DNA of 6,670 bases from Sporosarcina sp. (GTDB taxonomy: Bacteria; Bacillota; Bacilli; Bacillales_A; Planococcaceae), in the NCBI GenBank assembly GCA_029263945.1, contig JARIDM010000096.1, forward strand, positions 1 to 6,670. Direction: 5' to 3'. Made by a program: the position numbers and the translations under genes. Below, piece after piece: positions 5,908 to 6,670 of the stretch; position 1 is the stretch's first letter, and the number at the start of each line of letters is the position of its first letter. The notes under the pieces were generated by a model. The model made no database searches and was not told where the DNA came from. It saw nothing but the letters and a program-made list of their open reading frames with translations.

Positions 5908-6670
5908 GTGAAGTTTTTTCATACAGCTGATTGGCATTTAGGCAAGCTTGTACAAGGGGTGTATATGACGGAAGAACAACGCGTTATAATGGATCAGTTT
6001 ATCCAAGCCGTCGAAGAAGAACAGCCAGACGCGGTGATTATTGCGGGGGACTTATATGACCGTGCGGTTCCGCCAACAGAAGCTGTTACACTGTTGGATG
6101 ATGTGCTTGAGAAAATTGTGATGGCGCTCGGGGTCCCAGTAATTGCAGTTGCTGGTAATCATGATAGCCCAGGTCGCCTCAATTTTGGCAGTCGCTTAAT
6201 GCAGGCAAATGGCTATCATATTGTTGGGCAAATGACGAAAGAAATTGAGCCCGTTGTTTTGAAAGATGAACACGGAGAAGTTCACTTTCACCTTGTCCCA
6301 TTTGCAGATCCTTCAGTAGTTAGGCATCTTCACGGGGATGACACCATTTCAAATCATCAAGACGCGATGCGCCTTATCACAAATGACATCTATCAACATA
6401 TGGACCCGAAAGCACGACATGTATTTGTGGGCCATGCCTTCGTTACTTCACACGGGGAAAGTGAAGAAAATACGAGTGATTCAGAACGTCCGATTGCCAT
6501 TGGTGGCGCGGAATATGTCTCCGCAGAATTATTTGACCGTTTTCATTACACGGCGCTCGGTCACTTACACCAGGCGCATTTTGTATTAGAAGAAAATATA
6601 CGGTATGCGGGATCACCGCTTAAATACTCCATTTAAGAAGAGCATCATAAAAAATGATATTTTATTGTTG
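5908..6670 (+). pseudogene. sbcD: sbcD: nuclease subunit of SbcCD, with two in-frame stop codons (3' end beyond window)
   Basis: SbcD is the Mn-dependent Mre11-type exo/endonuclease that works with SbcC on hairpins and broken DNA ends. The open part, 242 codons from GTG 5908 to TAA 6634-6636, carries the whole metallophosphoesterase site: DWH (Asp8, His10), GDLYD (Asp48), GNHD (83-86), GHAF (His176) and GHLH (218-221). Family members are usually about 380-400 residues. After GSPLKYSI the frame reads TAA, then EEHHKK, then TGA (6655-6657), then YFIV. This matches the expected continuation of SbcD (S-E-E-x-x-K-K-G-x-x-I-V) with Ser and Gly codons turned into stops: TCA to TAA and GGA to TGA would each need one base. 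The protein as read lacks the capping and SbcC-binding C-terminal part. GTG is preceded by GGGGGAG at 5-nt spacing. sbcC would be expected downstream. A sequence error is the main alternative to a real pseudogene. Confidence 0.8.

Noticed and set aside
5908..6636. SbcD as a naturally short stand-alone nuclease
   Set aside because: The stop falls inside a conserved stretch, and SbcD-like residues continue in the same frame past both stop codons.
1..6670. CRISPR arrays, insertion sequences, tRNA or phage genes
   Set aside because: I saw no regularly spaced repeats, transposase motifs, cloverleaf sequences or phage-type proteins on either strand.

Overview
The window looks like a chromosomal segment from a low-to-moderate-GC Bacillales bacterium. 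Evidence for this is the strong GGAGG-type ribosome binding sites, GTG/TTG starts, intrinsic terminators, a TPP riboswitch that acts by transcription termination, and a thiXYZ-tenA pyrimidine-salvage operon next to sbcD. A Planococcaceae member (Sporosarcina/Lysinibacillus-like) is a guess from general gene style and is not proven by the sequence.

Layout. (1) Positions 1-316 (minus): 5' part of a SAM hydrolase (DUF62) gene that runs off the left edge. (2) Positions 317-624 hold no intact gene. They carry a frameshifted remnant of a small membrane protein gene on the minus strand, ending 2 nt before the SAM hydrolase start, and the promoter of the next plus-strand gene. (3) Positions 625-1002 (plus): a stand-alone UvrC-type GIY-YIG domain protein in which all three expected active-site tyrosine positions are substituted, followed by an intrinsic terminator. 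(4) Positions 1107-2369 (plus): an unrecognised ~420-codon gene broken by one in-frame TAG, then a bidirectional terminator. (5) Positions 5550-2411 (minus): a four-gene operon tenA-thiZ-thiX-thiY with overlapping reading frames. (6) Positions 5551-5907 hold no gene but are dense with regulation: promoter, TPP aptamer, antiterminator and terminator for the thi operon, and the sbcD promoter region facing the other way. (7) Positions 5908-6670 (plus): sbcD, intact through all its nuclease motifs and then hit by two in-frame stop codons before the right edge.

How the genes work together. ThiY (lipoprotein receptor), ThiX (permease) and ThiZ (ATPase) should import a formylated aminopyrimidine from degraded thiamine. 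TenA hydrolyses the deformylated aminopyrimidine to HMP for thiamine synthesis. The TPP riboswitch shuts the operon off when thiamine pyrophosphate is plentiful. The deformylating enzyme (YlmB type) is not in the window.

The most unusual theme is gene damage. Two otherwise clean reading frames carry in-frame nonsense codons (one TAG; one TAA plus one TGA) and a third gene is frameshifted, while the four thi genes are undamaged. All three kinds of stop codon are involved, so reassignment of a single codon cannot explain it. Real pseudogenisation or sequence error are the leading explanations. I saw no tRNA, rRNA, CRISPR array, insertion sequence or phage gene, and nothing that I would call a new multi-gene system.
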